64,000 bases of DNA from Ramlibacter pinisoli (GCF_009758015.1 NZ_WSEL01000003.1:868001-932000), one strand, 5' to 3'; shown: positions 45,655 through 55,148, numbered from the stretch's first letter. Translations and numbers: made by a program. The notes: generated by a model from the sequence alone, not told the origin.

Positions 45655-46119
45655 TCAGAGCGTCGCGGACGGCTGCGCGTCGTCGCCGCTGGGCCAGTCG
45701 CGGATGTAGGCCTTGAGCATGCGGTTCTCGAAGTTCTGGCTGTCGACCACCGCCTTGGCGACGTCGTAGAAGCTGATCACGCCCATCAGCATCCGCTTGT
45801 CCATCACCGGCATGTAGCGCGCATGGCGCTCCAGCATCATGCGGCGCACCTCGTCGAGCTCGGTCTCGGAGGTGCAGGTCAGCGGGTGGTCGTCCATCGC
45901 GCTGCGCACCAGCCTCTCGCCCACGACGCCGGCGTTCTTCACGATGCACTGGATCACTTCACGGAAGGTGAGCATGCCCACCAGTTCACCGTGTTCCATG
46001 ACCACCAGGGAGCCGATGTCCTTGTCGGCCATCACCTCGATCGCGCGGGCGAGGGGCTCATCCGGCGTGACCGTGTAGAGCGTGTTGCCTTTGACGCGCA
46101 GGATGTCGCTGACCTTCAT
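45655..46119 (-). CDS. CBS-domain pair protein
   Basis: The 154-residue protein is two CBS repeats: TVTPDEPLARAIEVMADKDIGSLVV for the first, and CTSETELDEVRRMMLERHARYMPV with MGVISFYDVAKAVV for the second (given as family blocks). CBS pairs bind adenosyl ligands such as AMP, ATP or SAM and act as sensors. No effector domain is attached. AGGAG precedes the ATG at 46119 by 6 bases. It is divergent from the sulfhydrylase gene and converges on the TetR gene with a 4-base gap. Confidence 0.9.
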   Translation of the reverse strand: MKVSDILRVKGNTLYTVTPDEPLARAIEVMADKDIGSLVVMEHGELVGMLTFREVIQCIVKNAGVVGERLVRSAMDDHPLTCTSETELDEVRRMMLERHARYMPVMDKRMLMGVISFYDVAKAVVDSQNFENRMLKAYIRDWPSGDDAQPSATL

Positions 46120-46211
46120 GCTGTCTCCTCGTTCGCAGCCCGCGGCCGCTGCGGATGAATATAGCCCACAATCCCGCGCACAGAGCACAACGGGACTGCA
46201 AGGAGACCCCC

Positions 46212-47513
46212 ATGCCCGGCCATTCCGATCCCGGCTTCGACACGCTGGCCCTGCACGCCGGCGCCGCGCCGGACCCCGCGACCGGCGCCCGCGCCGTCCC
46301 CATCCACCTGACCACCTCGTTCGTCTTCGAGTCCAGCGACCACGCGGCCTCGCTCTTCAACCTGGAACGGCCGGGCCACGTCTACTCTCGCATCAGCAAC
46401 CCGACCAATGCCGTGCTCGAGCAGCGGGTGGCGGCGCTGGAAGGCGGCATCGGCGCCATCGCCACGGCCAGCGGCCAGGCCGCGCTGCACCTGTCCATCG
46501 CCACGCTGATGGGTTCGGGCTCGCACATCGTCGCCAGCACCGCGCTCTACGGTGGCTCGCAGAACCTGCTGCACTACACCCTGCGCCGCTTCGGCATCGA
46601 GACCACTTTCGTCCAGCCGGGCGACATCGACGGCTGGAAGGCCGCCATCCGCTCCAACACCCGGCTGCTGTTCGGCGAGACGGTGGGCAACCCCGGCCTG
46701 GATGTGCTGGACATCCCCACCGTGGCGTCCATCGCGCACGACGCCGGCGTGCCGCTCCTGGTCGACTCCACCCTCACCTCGCCCTGGCTGATGAAGCCGC
46801 TGGAGCACGGGGCCGACCTGGTCTACCACTCGGCCACCAAGTTCCTGTCCGGCCATGGCACCGTCATCGGCGGCGTGGTGGTCGACGGCGGCAGCTTCGA
46901 CTGGGAACGCTCGGGCCGCTTCGCCGAACTCACGCAGCCCTACGAAGGCTTCCACAACATGGTGTTCAGCGAGGAGTCCACGGTGGGCGCCTTTCTGCTG
47001 CGCGCCCGCCGCGAGGGCCTGCGCGACTTCGGCGCCTGCATGAGCCCGCACACGGCCTGGCTCATCCTGCAGGGCATCGAGACGCTGCCGCTGCGCATGG
47101 AGCGCCACGTGCGCAACACCGAGACGGTGGTGCGGTTCCTGGCCGAGCACCCCTTCGTGTCGCGCGTCGGCCATCCGCTGCTCGAATCCCACCCCAGCCA
47201 CGCGCTGGCCCGCAAGCTGCTGCCGCGCGGCGCGGGCTCGGTGTTCAGCTTCGACATCCGCGGCACGCGCGCGCAGGGCCGCGCCTTCATCGACGCCCTT
47301 CGCCTGTTCAGCCACCTGGCCAACGTCGGCGACTGCCGCTCGCTGGTCATCCACCCGGCCAGCACCACGCACTTCCGCATGAGCGACGAGGCACTGGCGG
47401 GCGCGGGCATCACGCAGGGCACGATCCGGCTGTCGATCGGGCTGGAGGATCCCGACGACCTGGTCGACGACCTGAAGCGGGCGCTCAAGGCGGCCGAGAA
47501 GGCGGGAGCCTGA
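46212..47513 (+). CDS. O-acetylhomoserine sulfhydrylase-like enzyme (Cys/Met metabolism PLP family)
   Basis: This 433-residue PLP enzyme has ALHAGAAPDPATGARAVPIH at the start, YSRISNPTNAVLEQRVAALEGG near residue 60, SGQAALHLSI near 90 and the PLP lysine in HSATKFLSGHG near 210. The SNPTN-type and GHGTVIGG blocks and the length fit MetY-type O-acetylhomoserine sulfhydrylase (homocysteine from O-acetylhomoserine and sulfide). A GGAGAC site precedes the ATG at 46212. It heads a plus-strand unit with an alpha/beta hydrolase and a P450; homocysteine from it would feed the methionine synthase at 2540. Confidence 0.88.
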   Translation: MPGHSDPGFDTLALHAGAAPDPATGARAVPIHLTTSFVFESSDHAASLFNLERPGHVYSRISNPTNAVLEQRVAALEGGIGAIATASGQAALHLSIATLMGSGSHIVASTALYGGSQNLLHYTLRRFGIETTFVQPGDIDGWKAAIRSNTRLLFGETVGNPGLDVLDIPTVASIAHDAGVPLLVDSTLTSPWLMKPLEHGADLVYHSATKFLSGHGTVIGGVVVDGGSFDWERSGRFAELTQPYEGFHNMVFSEESTVGAFLLRARREGLRDFGACMSPHTAWLILQGIETLPLRMERHVRNTETVVRFLAEHPFVSRVGHPLLESHPSHALARKLLPRGAGSVFSFDIRGTRAQGRAFIDALRLFSHLANVGDCRSLVIHPASTTHFRMSDEALAGAGITQGTIRLSIGLEDPDDLVDDLKRALKAAEKAGA

Positions 47514-47515
47514 CG

Positions 47516-48325
47516 ATGGAGCTCACCGTCAACGGCCACCCGGCCTACTGCTACACCGGCGGCAAGCCCTTCGACGCCGCCAAGCCCACGGCCGTGTTCG
47601 TGCACGGCGTGCTGAACGACCACAGCGTCTGGACCCTGCAGACGCGCTACCTGGCCAACCACGGCTGGAACGTGCTGGCGGTCGACCTGCCGGGCCACTG
47701 CCGCAGCGGCGGCGACGCGCCGGCCAGCGTCGAGGAGGCGGCCGGCTTCATCGCCGCGCTGCTCGACGCCGCCGGCGTGCAGCGCGCCGCCCTGGTGGGC
47801 CACAGCTGGGGCTCGCTGATCGCGCTGGAGGCGGCCGCCCGGCTGGGTGAGCGCGTGAGCCACCTGGTCCTGGTGGGCACCGCGTTCCCGATGAAGGTGT
47901 CGCCGGCGCTGCTCGAGGCCTCGCTCGAGACGCCGGAGAAGGCGCTGCGCATGGTCAGCGTGTTCTCGCGCTCCACCCTGGCGCCCCCCGGCGGGGCAGG
48001 CGTCTGGGTCTACGGATCGAGCATGGCGCTGGGACGCCGGGTGCTGCGCAGCAATCCGGCGGTGAACGTCTTCCACCGCGGCTTCCAGGCCTGCGACCGC
48101 TACGCCAACGGCCTGCACGCCATCGCCGCCGTGCGCGCGCCCATCCTGTTCGTGCTGGGCGCGGTCGACCAGATGACGATGCCGCGGATGGCACAGCCGC
48201 TGGTCGATGCCGCGCGTGCCGCCGGCAAGCCGGTCGAGGTCGTCACGGTTCCGGTGGGCCACCACGAGATGGCCGAAGCGCCGGAGGAGACGTTGGCGGC
48301 GCTGAAGGCCTTCCTGGGACCATGA
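47516..48325 (+). CDS. Alpha/beta hydrolase
   Basis: The 269-residue protein has the classic hydrolase order: HGVLNDHSVW oxyanion loop near residue 30, the LVGHSWGSLIALEAA nucleophile elbow (Ser near residue 102), VLGAVDQMTMP with the acid residue near 225 and GHHEMAEAP with the His near residue 250. The substrate is unknown. The ATG is 2 bases after the sulfhydrylase stop and the gene's own TGA overlaps the P450 ATG, so the three are one operon. Confidence 0.88.
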   Translation: MELTVNGHPAYCYTGGKPFDAAKPTAVFVHGVLNDHSVWTLQTRYLANHGWNVLAVDLPGHCRSGGDAPASVEEAAGFIAALLDAAGVQRAALVGHSWGSLIALEAAARLGERVSHLVLVGTAFPMKVSPALLEASLETPEKALRMVSVFSRSTLAPPGGAGVWVYGSSMALGRRVLRSNPAVNVFHRGFQACDRYANGLHAIAAVRAPILFVLGAVDQMTMPRMAQPLVDAARAAGKPVEVVTVPVGHHEMAEAPEETLAALKAFLGP

Positions 48326-49593
48326 TCGTCACCCCGCCGATGGACCCGGCGCGCGCGCAGGAGATCGCCGCCGGCTTCGACCTGCGCGCGCTGCCGCCGG
48401 ACTTCTACGCCAATCCCTATCCGGTGTACGCCGCGCTGCGCGCGCACGAGCCGGTGCGGCGCATGCCCGACGGCTCCTGGCTGCTGACTCGCCATGCCGA
48501 CCTGGTGGCGGTGTACCGCGACGCGCAGGCGTTCAGCTCCGACAAGCAGGTGGAGTTCACGCCCAAGTACGGCGAAGGCTCGCCCCTGCTGGCGCACCAC
48601 ACCACCAGCCTGGTGTTCAACGACCCGCCGCTGCACACGCGCGTGCGGCGCCTGATGATGGGCGCCCTCACCCGCCGTGCCATCGCCGGCATGGAGCCGG
48701 GCCTGGTCGTGTTGGTCGACAGCCTGCTCGACCGCATCGCGGCGCGCGATGGCGGCGACCTGGTGGAGGATTTCGCCGCAGCCATCCCGGTGGAGATCAT
48801 CGGCAACCTGCTGGGCGTGCCGCACACCGAGCGCGGACCGCTGCGCGACTGGTCGCTGGCCATCCTGGGCGCGCTCGAGCCCCGGCTCACGCCCGCACAG
48901 GAAGAAGCGGGCAACCGCGCCGTGGTCGAGATGCTCGACTACCTGCGCGGCCTGGTCGCGCAGCGCCGGCGCCAGCCGGGCGACCCCGAGCACGACGTCC
49001 TGACGCGGCTGATCCAGGGCGACGGCGGCGAGCAGCTGTCCGAACACGAGCTGCTGCAAAACTGCATCTTCATCCTCAACGCCGGCCACGAGACCACCAC
49101 CAACCTGATCGGCAATGCCCTGGTCGCCCTGCAGGAGTGGCCCGCGCAGAAGGCCGCCCTGCAGGCCGCCATCGACCGCGACCCGCAGGGGGTGTCGCTC
49201 GAGCCGGTGCTGTCGGCGGCGGTCGACGAGTTCCTGCGCTTCGAATCGTCCAACCAGCTGGGCAACCGGCGCGCCGTGCGCGCCTGCGAGGTGGGCGGCA
49301 CGCGCTTCGAGGAGGGCGCCCTGGTGACCCTGTGCATCGGCGCCGCCAACCGCGACCCGGCCGTGTTCGACCGGCCGGACGAACTGGACCTGGCGCGCGC
49401 CGACAACCGGCACCTGGCATTCGGCTTCGGCATCCACCAGTGCGCCGGCCTCAGCCTGGCGCGGCTGGAGGGGCGTGTGGCGATCGGCCGCTTCCTGGCC
49501 CGCTTCCCCGGCTACCGCCTCGCCGCGCCGCCCACGCGGGGCGGCCGGGCCCGCTTCCGCGGCTTCCTGCACGCACCGTTCACGATCGGCTAG
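48322..49593 (+). CDS. Cytochrome P450
   Basis: This 423-residue soluble class-I type P450 has the I-helix oxygen motif NAGHETTTN near residue 254, the ExxR pair Glu303 and Arg306, and the heme loop FGFGIHQCAGLSLARLE with the thiolate Cys374. It needs ferredoxin and reductase partners, which are not in the window. The substrate is not evident; the neighbouring acyl-ligases suggest a hydroxylated acid or ester. ATG 48322 overlaps the hydrolase stop by 4 bases. The stop overlaps, convergently by 14 bases, the end of the third ligase gene. Confidence 0.93.
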   Translation: MIVTPPMDPARAQEIAAGFDLRALPPDFYANPYPVYAALRAHEPVRRMPDGSWLLTRHADLVAVYRDAQAFSSDKQVEFTPKYGEGSPLLAHHTTSLVFNDPPLHTRVRRLMMGALTRRAIAGMEPGLVVLVDSLLDRIAARDGGDLVEDFAAAIPVEIIGNLLGVPHTERGPLRDWSLAILGALEPRLTPAQEEAGNRAVVEMLDYLRGLVAQRRRQPGDPEHDVLTRLIQGDGGEQLSEHELLQNCIFILNAGHETTTNLIGNALVALQEWPAQKAALQAAIDRDPQGVSLEPVLSAAVDEFLRFESSNQLGNRRAVRACEVGGTRFEEGALVTLCIGAANRDPAVFDRPDELDLARADNRHLAFGFGIHQCAGLSLARLEGRVAIGRFLARFPGYRLAAPPTRGGRARFRGFLHAPFTIG

Positions 49594-51019
49594 CAGCCAA
49601 CTGCCGCAGCAGGTGCAGGCGGTCGAGCTTGCCGCCCGGAAGGCGGGGTAAGGCCGGCAGCACCACCAGGCGCCAGCCGGCATCCGGTCCTGGTGGCAGC
49701 GCGCCGGCCAGCCGCCCGGCGACCTCGCGCGCCCCGAGGGTGGGCGGCTGCGGGACCACCGCCACGGCCAGGGTCGCCTGGCCGTCGCCATGCAAGGCGA
49801 CCACGGCGCAGTCGGCCACGATGGGGTGGCGACGCAACTCGTCTTCCAGCACCGCGGCCGGCACCTTGATGCCCCCCAGCACCACCAGGTCGTCGTGGCG
49901 GCCCAGCAGCTGCAGCAGGCGCGGCGCCACCAGCCGGCCGACGTCGCCGGTGAGGAACCAGCCATCGCGGAAGGCGGCGGCGCTGGCCTGCGGATCGTCC
50001 AGGTAGCCCGTCACCATGCAGGGCGAGCGCACGGCGATCAAGCCGTCGCGGCCCTCGGCCACCTCGCGGCCGGTGTCGTCGAGGATGCGCACCGCCACGC
50101 CCGTGTCGAGCTGGCCGGTCGCCTGCGCGTCCATCGCGACGCACACGGTGCTGGTCTCGTTGGTGCCGTAGCGGTTCTCGACCTCGGTGCCGAACACGGC
50201 GCGCACCCGGGCTGCCAGCGCCGCCGGCACGCGACCGCCGATCGTGCTCACCGCCACCGGCCGCGGCGCGGCATGACCAGCCGGCAGCTCGTCCAGCAGC
50301 CGCGCCACTTGCGCCGGCAGCCCGGCGACGTGGGTGGGCGCAAGCGTTCCGATGGCGGCGCCGCTCCCGACCAGCACCGCGCCGCCGCGGCGCAGCCAGC
50401 CGCAGATGCGCAGGTAGCTGGCGTTCACGACCAGGGGCGCCAGCACCAGCAGGCGCGTGCCGGCGACGAGATCCCAGCCGGGCACCTCCAGCAGCGTACG
50501 GATGCGCAGGTCGAGCACGGCATGCGAGAGCGCCAGCAAGCGCGCCGCGCCACTCGACCCGGAGGTCGACGCCAGCCGGGCCGGCCGGGCAGCGTCGAGC
50601 GGACCGCCGCCCTCGTCGGGCAGGCCGACCTGCCAGCGCTGGACGAACGCCTGGTCGAACCGGTGCAAGGTCACCCCTGCCGGCGCCCGGAAGTCGGCGT
50701 CCGAGAACCAGTGCTGCACCCGGGCCAGCACCGCGGCCGTGCCGGCATCCGGGCCCAGGACCGAGGCCGTGACGCAGCCCAGGCTCTCCGCCGCGAGCAG
50801 CACCACCAGTTGCGGCCCCAGGCCCAGCCCGGTGCCGCCCACCGCGACCCGCTCGCCCGCGCGCAGCCCCAGGGCGCGCAACTCGCGCGCACAGCGCCGC
50901 ACCAGCAGGTCGAGCTCGCCGTAGCGCAGGTCGACGCCGCGTTCGTGCAGCGCCAGTGCGCCGGGGTTGCGCTGCGCCTGGCTGCGCAGGTGGTCGGCGG
51001 TGCAGGCCGTCAGCTGCAT
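49580..51019 (-). CDS. Adenylate-forming ligase paralogue A (altered phosphate loop)
   Basis: The 479-residue protein has the AMP-binding fold, but its A3 phosphate loop reads STSGSSGAAR (151-160), with the usual Pro-Lys replaced. Other motifs are kept: NRYGTNETST near residue 300, WFLTGDVG near 375, the hinge GRHDDLVVLGGIKV near 390, and the catalytic Lys near the end in LPGGKLDR. It should form an acyl-AMP and perhaps a thioester, though the loop change may lower or alter activity. It overlaps the upstream paralogue B by 10 bases and its end overlaps the P450 end. Confidence 0.82.
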   Translation of the reverse strand: MQLTACTADHLRSQAQRNPGALALHERGVDLRYGELDLLVRRCARELRALGLRAGERVAVGGTGLGLGPQLVVLLAAESLGCVTASVLGPDAGTAAVLARVQHWFSDADFRAPAGVTLHRFDQAFVQRWQVGLPDEGGGPLDAARPARLASTSGSSGAARLLALSHAVLDLRIRTLLEVPGWDLVAGTRLLVLAPLVVNASYLRICGWLRRGGAVLVGSGAAIGTLAPTHVAGLPAQVARLLDELPAGHAAPRPVAVSTIGGRVPAALAARVRAVFGTEVENRYGTNETSTVCVAMDAQATGQLDTGVAVRILDDTGREVAEGRDGLIAVRSPCMVTGYLDDPQASAAAFRDGWFLTGDVGRLVAPRLLQLLGRHDDLVVLGGIKVPAAVLEDELRRHPIVADCAVVALHGDGQATLAVAVVPQPPTLGAREVAGRLAGALPPGPDAGWRLVVLPALPRLPGGKLDRLHLLRQLAASRS

Positions 51020-52470
51020 GGGGATGCCCGCGCCCCGGCCTGCAGGAACAGGCGCAGCAAGGCGGCGCGATCGAGCTTGCCGCCCGGCAACCGCGGCAGG
51101 GCGTCGACCGTGAGCAGCCGGATGCCGAGTGCGGCGACATCGGCCAGCGCCGGCTCCAATTCGGCCTGCGCCTCGGCGACGCTGCGGCCCGGCCTCAGCA
51201 CGACGGCGATGCCCAGCGTGGTGCGGCCGCCATCCAGCTGCACGGACAAGGCGGCCGCGGCGGCCAGCGACGGCAGGCGGGCCAGCCGCTCCTCCAGCAC
51301 GGCGGCGCCGATCTTCAGTCCGCCGACGCTGAGCAGGTCGTCGCGCCGCCCGAGCAGCCGCAGTCGCCGTGGCGCCACCAGCTGGCCCACGTCGTTGCTG
51401 ACGTACCAGCCGTCGCGGAAGGCGCGCGCGGTCTCCTGCGGCCGCTGCAGGTAGCCGCCCACGAGCGCCGGCGTGCGCACGGCGACCGTGCCCTGCGCGC
51501 CCGCCGGCAACGCATGGCCGTCGTCGTCGAGGATGCGGACGTCGGCGCCCGGGCACAGCGTGCCGGTGCCGTCCTCGTCCATGTCGTCGCAGACCGGGCC
51601 GGCCTCGCCGCAGCCGTACAGGCTGCGCGGCCGCGCGCCCAGCACGGCTTCGGCGCGTTGCCGCAGCCAGGCGGGCAGCACGCCGCCGACCACCTCGCTC
51701 TCGACGCGCCAGGGCAGCCGGGTGTCCGGCGGCATGGCGGCCAGCAGCGCGTCGAGGTGGGCCGGCAGGCCATACAGGGCGGTCGGCCGCAGCACCGCCA
51801 GGTCGAGATGGCTGCCGCCGACGATGGCGGCACCGGCCCGCAGGCAGGCGGCCGCGCGCGGGAAGGCGCCGCCCACCACCAGCGGCGCCAGCAACAGCAG
51901 GCGGGTGCCGCGGCCCCGCACGCCAGCGCCTTCGCCGAGCACCAGGTCGATCCACCACTCCTGCCCCGCCCGGGTGTGCTGCAGGATCTTGGGCTCGCCG
52001 GTCGATCCCGACGTGCGGCCCATGCGCTGCGGTGCCTCGGGCGGCGTCTCCACCCAGGGCGGCGGCGGACCCTCCAGCGGCTGGTCCAGCGCCTGCAGGA
52101 AGGCCGCATCGACCGGCACGAGCCGCACGCCGGCCGGCACCTCCTGCCGCTCGCCGGCCAGCACCCACTGCACGTGCCGGAACACGGTGGCCGCGCCGGC
52201 ATCGCCGCTGGCGCCGAACGACGCCGTGACGGCGCCCAGGCCTTCGGCGGCCAGCAAGGCCACCAGCTGCCGCGCGATGCCCGGGCCGCCGACCGCCACC
52301 CGGTCGCCCGGACGGACGCCCAGCGCCGCCAGACGCTGCGCGCAGCGCAGCACCCGGTGGTGGAAGGTGCCGTAGCTGACCGGCCCGTGCTCGTCATGGA
52401 TGGCCAGGCGTTGCGGCTCGGCGGCGGCGACCGCACCGACCTGGGCCGCGGTGCACTGGTGTGCCGTCAT
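51010..52470 (-). CDS. Adenylate-forming ligase paralogue B
   Basis: This 486-residue AMP-binding protein has an intact A3 loop RTSGSTGEPK (152-161), SLYGCGEAGP near residue 285, a TGD motif that has become SND (WYVSNDVGQL), the hinge GRRDDLLSVGGLKI and the catalytic LPGGKLDRAALLR. Its first 160 residues line up with paralogue C without a gap, so B and C arose by tandem duplication. It starts with ATG overlapping the stop of C by 4 bases. Acyl substrate and acceptor (CoA or carrier protein) are unknown; no carrier-protein gene is nearby. Confidence 0.83.
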   Translation of the reverse strand: MTAHQCTAAQVGAVAAAEPQRLAIHDEHGPVSYGTFHHRVLRCAQRLAALGVRPGDRVAVGGPGIARQLVALLAAEGLGAVTASFGASGDAGAATVFRHVQWVLAGERQEVPAGVRLVPVDAAFLQALDQPLEGPPPPWVETPPEAPQRMGRTSGSTGEPKILQHTRAGQEWWIDLVLGEGAGVRGRGTRLLLLAPLVVGGAFPRAAACLRAGAAIVGGSHLDLAVLRPTALYGLPAHLDALLAAMPPDTRLPWRVESEVVGGVLPAWLRQRAEAVLGARPRSLYGCGEAGPVCDDMDEDGTGTLCPGADVRILDDDGHALPAGAQGTVAVRTPALVGGYLQRPQETARAFRDGWYVSNDVGQLVAPRRLRLLGRRDDLLSVGGLKIGAAVLEERLARLPSLAAAAALSVQLDGGRTTLGIAVVLRPGRSVAEAQAELEPALADVAALGIRLLTVDALPRLPGGKLDRAALLRLFLQAGARASPCS

Positions 52471-53915
52471 GCCGCGCCGGCCCGTTCGACGAACCGGCGC
52501 AAGAGCGCGGCGCGATCGAGCTTGCCGGCGGTCAGGCGTGGCAAGGCGTCCAGCGCCAGGAGGCGGATGCCCAACCCGGCCACGTCGGCCAGCGCCGGCG
52601 CGATCTCGGCCCGGGCCTGCGCGAGCGTGCGGCCGGGCGCCAGCACCACGGCGACGCCCAGCGTGGTGCGGCCGCCATCCAGCTGCACGCTCAGCACCGC
52701 CGCGGCGGCCAGCGACGCCAACCCCGCCAGCCGCTCCTCCAGCAGGCTGCAGGCGACCTTGACGCCGCGCACCACCAGCACGTCGTCGCGGCGGCCGACC
52801 AGGCGCAGGACGCCCGGCGCCACCTGCGCGCCGGCATCGCCGGTGATGTACCAGCCGTCGCGGAACGCCTGGGCGCTGGCCGCGGGATCCTGCAGGTAGC
52901 CGCCCGCCACGGCCGGCGTGCGCAGCGCGATGGTGCCGACCTCCCCCGGCGGGAGGTCGTGCCCGGCGTCATCCAGGATGCGCAGCTCCACGCCCGGCAT
53001 CACGGCGCCGACGCCGTCCTCGTCGATCGCCTCGCAGATCGGCCCGGCCTCGTTGCAGCCATAGCGGTTGTGCACGGCGACACCGAGGGCGGCCGAGGCC
53101 CGGTCGCGCAGCCAGCGCGGGACGGCGCCACCCACCACGCAGGCGGCGATGGGCGATGGCAGCACCACCCCCGCCGGCAGCGCGGCCACGAAGCCCTCCA
53201 GGTGGGCCGGCAGGCCGAACAGCGCGGTCGGGCGCAGTGCGTCCAGGTCGAGTTCGTAGCCCGCCAGGACCGCCGCGCCCACCCGCAGGCAGGCGCTGGC
53301 CCGCGCATAGGCGCCGCCGACCACCAGCGGGCACAGCAGCAGCATGCGCGAGTCGGCGCCGTGGGCCAGCAGGCAGCTGGAGTAGGCCGACGCCACCCAC
53401 CATTCGTAGGCAGTGCGGTCGTGCAGCAGGAACTTGGGCGCGCCCGAGGAGCCCGAGGTGCGGGCCAGGCGCTGCGGCGTATCGGGCGCCAGTGCGGGCC
53501 AGGCGACTGCCGGTGCGGCCAGCGGCTGGCGCCAGGCCTGGACGAAGGCATCGTCGAGCGCAACGAAGCGCACGCCCGCGGGGACCTGTTGCGGGAGGCC
53601 GGCGATCACCCAGTGCACCTGCCGGAACAATGCCGGCGCGGCGGCGTCGCCTTCGGCAGCGAACGAAGCGGTGACTCCCCCCAGCCCCTCGACGGCGATG
53701 GACACGGCCAGTTGCCGCCCCAGCCCCGGACCGCCGATGGCGACCCGGTCGCCGGCACGAAACCCCATCGAGACCAGGAGCTGCGCGCAACGCACGACGC
53801 GGTGGCGGAACTCGCCATAGGACAGCGGCCCCTCCTCGTCGTGCACGGCCAGCCGGCCGGGTGCACGGTCCGCGACCGCCTCGAGCTGGATCGCGGTGGC
53901 GGCGGGCAGGGTCAT
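52467..53915 (-). CDS. Adenylate-forming ligase paralogue C
   Basis: The 482-residue protein has the A3 loop RTSGSSGAPK (152-161), NRYGCNEAGP near residue 290, WYITGDAG near 365, the hinge GRRDDVLVVRGVKV, and the catalytic Lys in LTAGKLDRAALLRR. All core residues are kept. It is the first of three coupled ligase genes and begins 7 bases after the YihY gene, so the four are probably one transcript. Short ligases of this kind may load aryl or acyl groups; I cannot say more from sequence. Confidence 0.83.
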   Translation of the reverse strand: MTLPAATAIQLEAVADRAPGRLAVHDEEGPLSYGEFRHRVVRCAQLLVSMGFRAGDRVAIGGPGLGRQLAVSIAVEGLGGVTASFAAEGDAAAPALFRQVHWVIAGLPQQVPAGVRFVALDDAFVQAWRQPLAAPAVAWPALAPDTPQRLARTSGSSGAPKFLLHDRTAYEWWVASAYSSCLLAHGADSRMLLLCPLVVGGAYARASACLRVGAAVLAGYELDLDALRPTALFGLPAHLEGFVAALPAGVVLPSPIAACVVGGAVPRWLRDRASAALGVAVHNRYGCNEAGPICEAIDEDGVGAVMPGVELRILDDAGHDLPPGEVGTIALRTPAVAGGYLQDPAASAQAFRDGWYITGDAGAQVAPGVLRLVGRRDDVLVVRGVKVACSLLEERLAGLASLAAAAVLSVQLDGGRTTLGVAVVLAPGRTLAQARAEIAPALADVAGLGIRLLALDALPRLTAGKLDRAALLRRFVERAGAA

Positions 53916-53922
53916 GCGCGCG

Positions 53923-55125
53923 TCACACCACGTCCTTCAGGTACAGCCCGCTCCAGGCGCCGCTGGCCCACAGGCGCGCGCTGGCCTCGGTGCGTGGCAG
54001 CAGCAGGTGGCGCAGCAGCGGCTCGAGCGCGGTCGATTGCACGTCGGCCAGCAGGATGTAGCGCATGGCGACGGCGTCGTCGACCTCGTTCAGCCGCCCG
54101 ACCCAGTCGAGTTGCACCAGGGTCTCGAGCACCGGTTCGAGCTGCAGCGGGTCGACGCCGAGGGCGGTGACCAGTTCGTCGATCGACAGGCCGCGGCGCG
54201 CGCTGGCGCGCACCCGGTGCAGGTGCTGCAGGACTTCCAACGCCAGCTGGAACTGCCAGCCGTGCGCGGTGGCCAGCCGCCGGCTCGCCCCCAGCAGGCT
54301 GGGCAGGTAGGCGGCCACCACGGCGCCCAGCAGCACCACGATCCAGGCGAGATAGATCCACACCAGCAGGATGGGCACGGTGGCGAAGGCGCCGTACACC
54401 ACCGACAGGGTGGGCACCGCCCCCAGGTACCAGGCCAGCAGCCGCTTGGCCAGCTCGATGCCGAAGGCGGCGAACAGGCCGCCGGCGATGGCATGCGAGT
54501 GGCGCACCGGCGCATTGGGCACGTAGTGGTACAGGCTGGACAGGCCGGCGGCCAGCAGGATGAACTCCATCACGTCGATGACGAACTGCACCGCGCCCGG
54601 GATGCCCGATACCAGCCCGCGCGACGCGTACAGCGCGTAGGAGGTGAAACTCAGGCTGGCGGCCAGCAGCAGCGGCCCCAGCGTCATGACGGCCCAGTAC
54701 ACCAGCACCCGTTGCGCCAGCGGGCGCGGCCGGCGCACCCGCCAGATGTTGTTCAGGGTGCGGTCGATGGTGAGCACCAGCGCCAGCGCCGAGAAGAACA
54801 GCACCGTGAAACCCAGCGTGCCCAGCCGGCTGGCCTTGCCCGAGAACTGCGTCAGGTAGCCCAGCACCTGGCGCGCGATGGCGTCGGGCACCAGGCTCTG
54901 CACCAGCCACTGCTGCAGCGAGCCCTGCAGCTTGCTGAACATCGGGAACGCGGTGAACACCGCCAGGGCCACCGTGACCAGGGGCACCAGCGCGATGGTG
55001 GTGGTGAACGTGAGGCTGCTGGCGGTGAGGCCCAGGCGGTCCTCCCGGAACCGTTCGCGCAGCGTGCGCGCCGTCGAGAGCCAGGGAAAGCGCGAGAGCT
55101 CGGCGAGCAGCGGGGCCACGTTCAT
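53923..55125 (-). CDS. YihY-family inner-membrane protein
   Basis: The 400-residue protein has six hydrophobic helices in the first 290 residues, with the family block LTASSLTFTTTIALVPLVTV near residue 35, followed by a soluble C-terminal winged-helix-like part (GLSIDELVTALGVDPLQLEPVLETL). The family was once called RNase BN, but that is now known to be wrong, and the function is open. It heads the operon with the three ligases and is divergent from a DUF2069 gene with a gap of only 23 bases. Confidence 0.88.
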   Translation of the reverse strand: MNVAPLLAELSRFPWLSTARTLRERFREDRLGLTASSLTFTTTIALVPLVTVALAVFTAFPMFSKLQGSLQQWLVQSLVPDAIARQVLGYLTQFSGKASRLGTLGFTVLFFSALALVLTIDRTLNNIWRVRRPRPLAQRVLVYWAVMTLGPLLLAASLSFTSYALYASRGLVSGIPGAVQFVIDVMEFILLAAGLSSLYHYVPNAPVRHSHAIAGGLFAAFGIELAKRLLAWYLGAVPTLSVVYGAFATVPILLVWIYLAWIVVLLGAVVAAYLPSLLGASRRLATAHGWQFQLALEVLQHLHRVRASARRGLSIDELVTALGVDPLQLEPVLETLVQLDWVGRLNEVDDAVAMRYILLADVQSTALEPLLRHLLLPRTEASARLWASGAWSGLYLKDVV

Positions 55126-55148
55126 CGGCCGCTATGATGCCACCGGCC

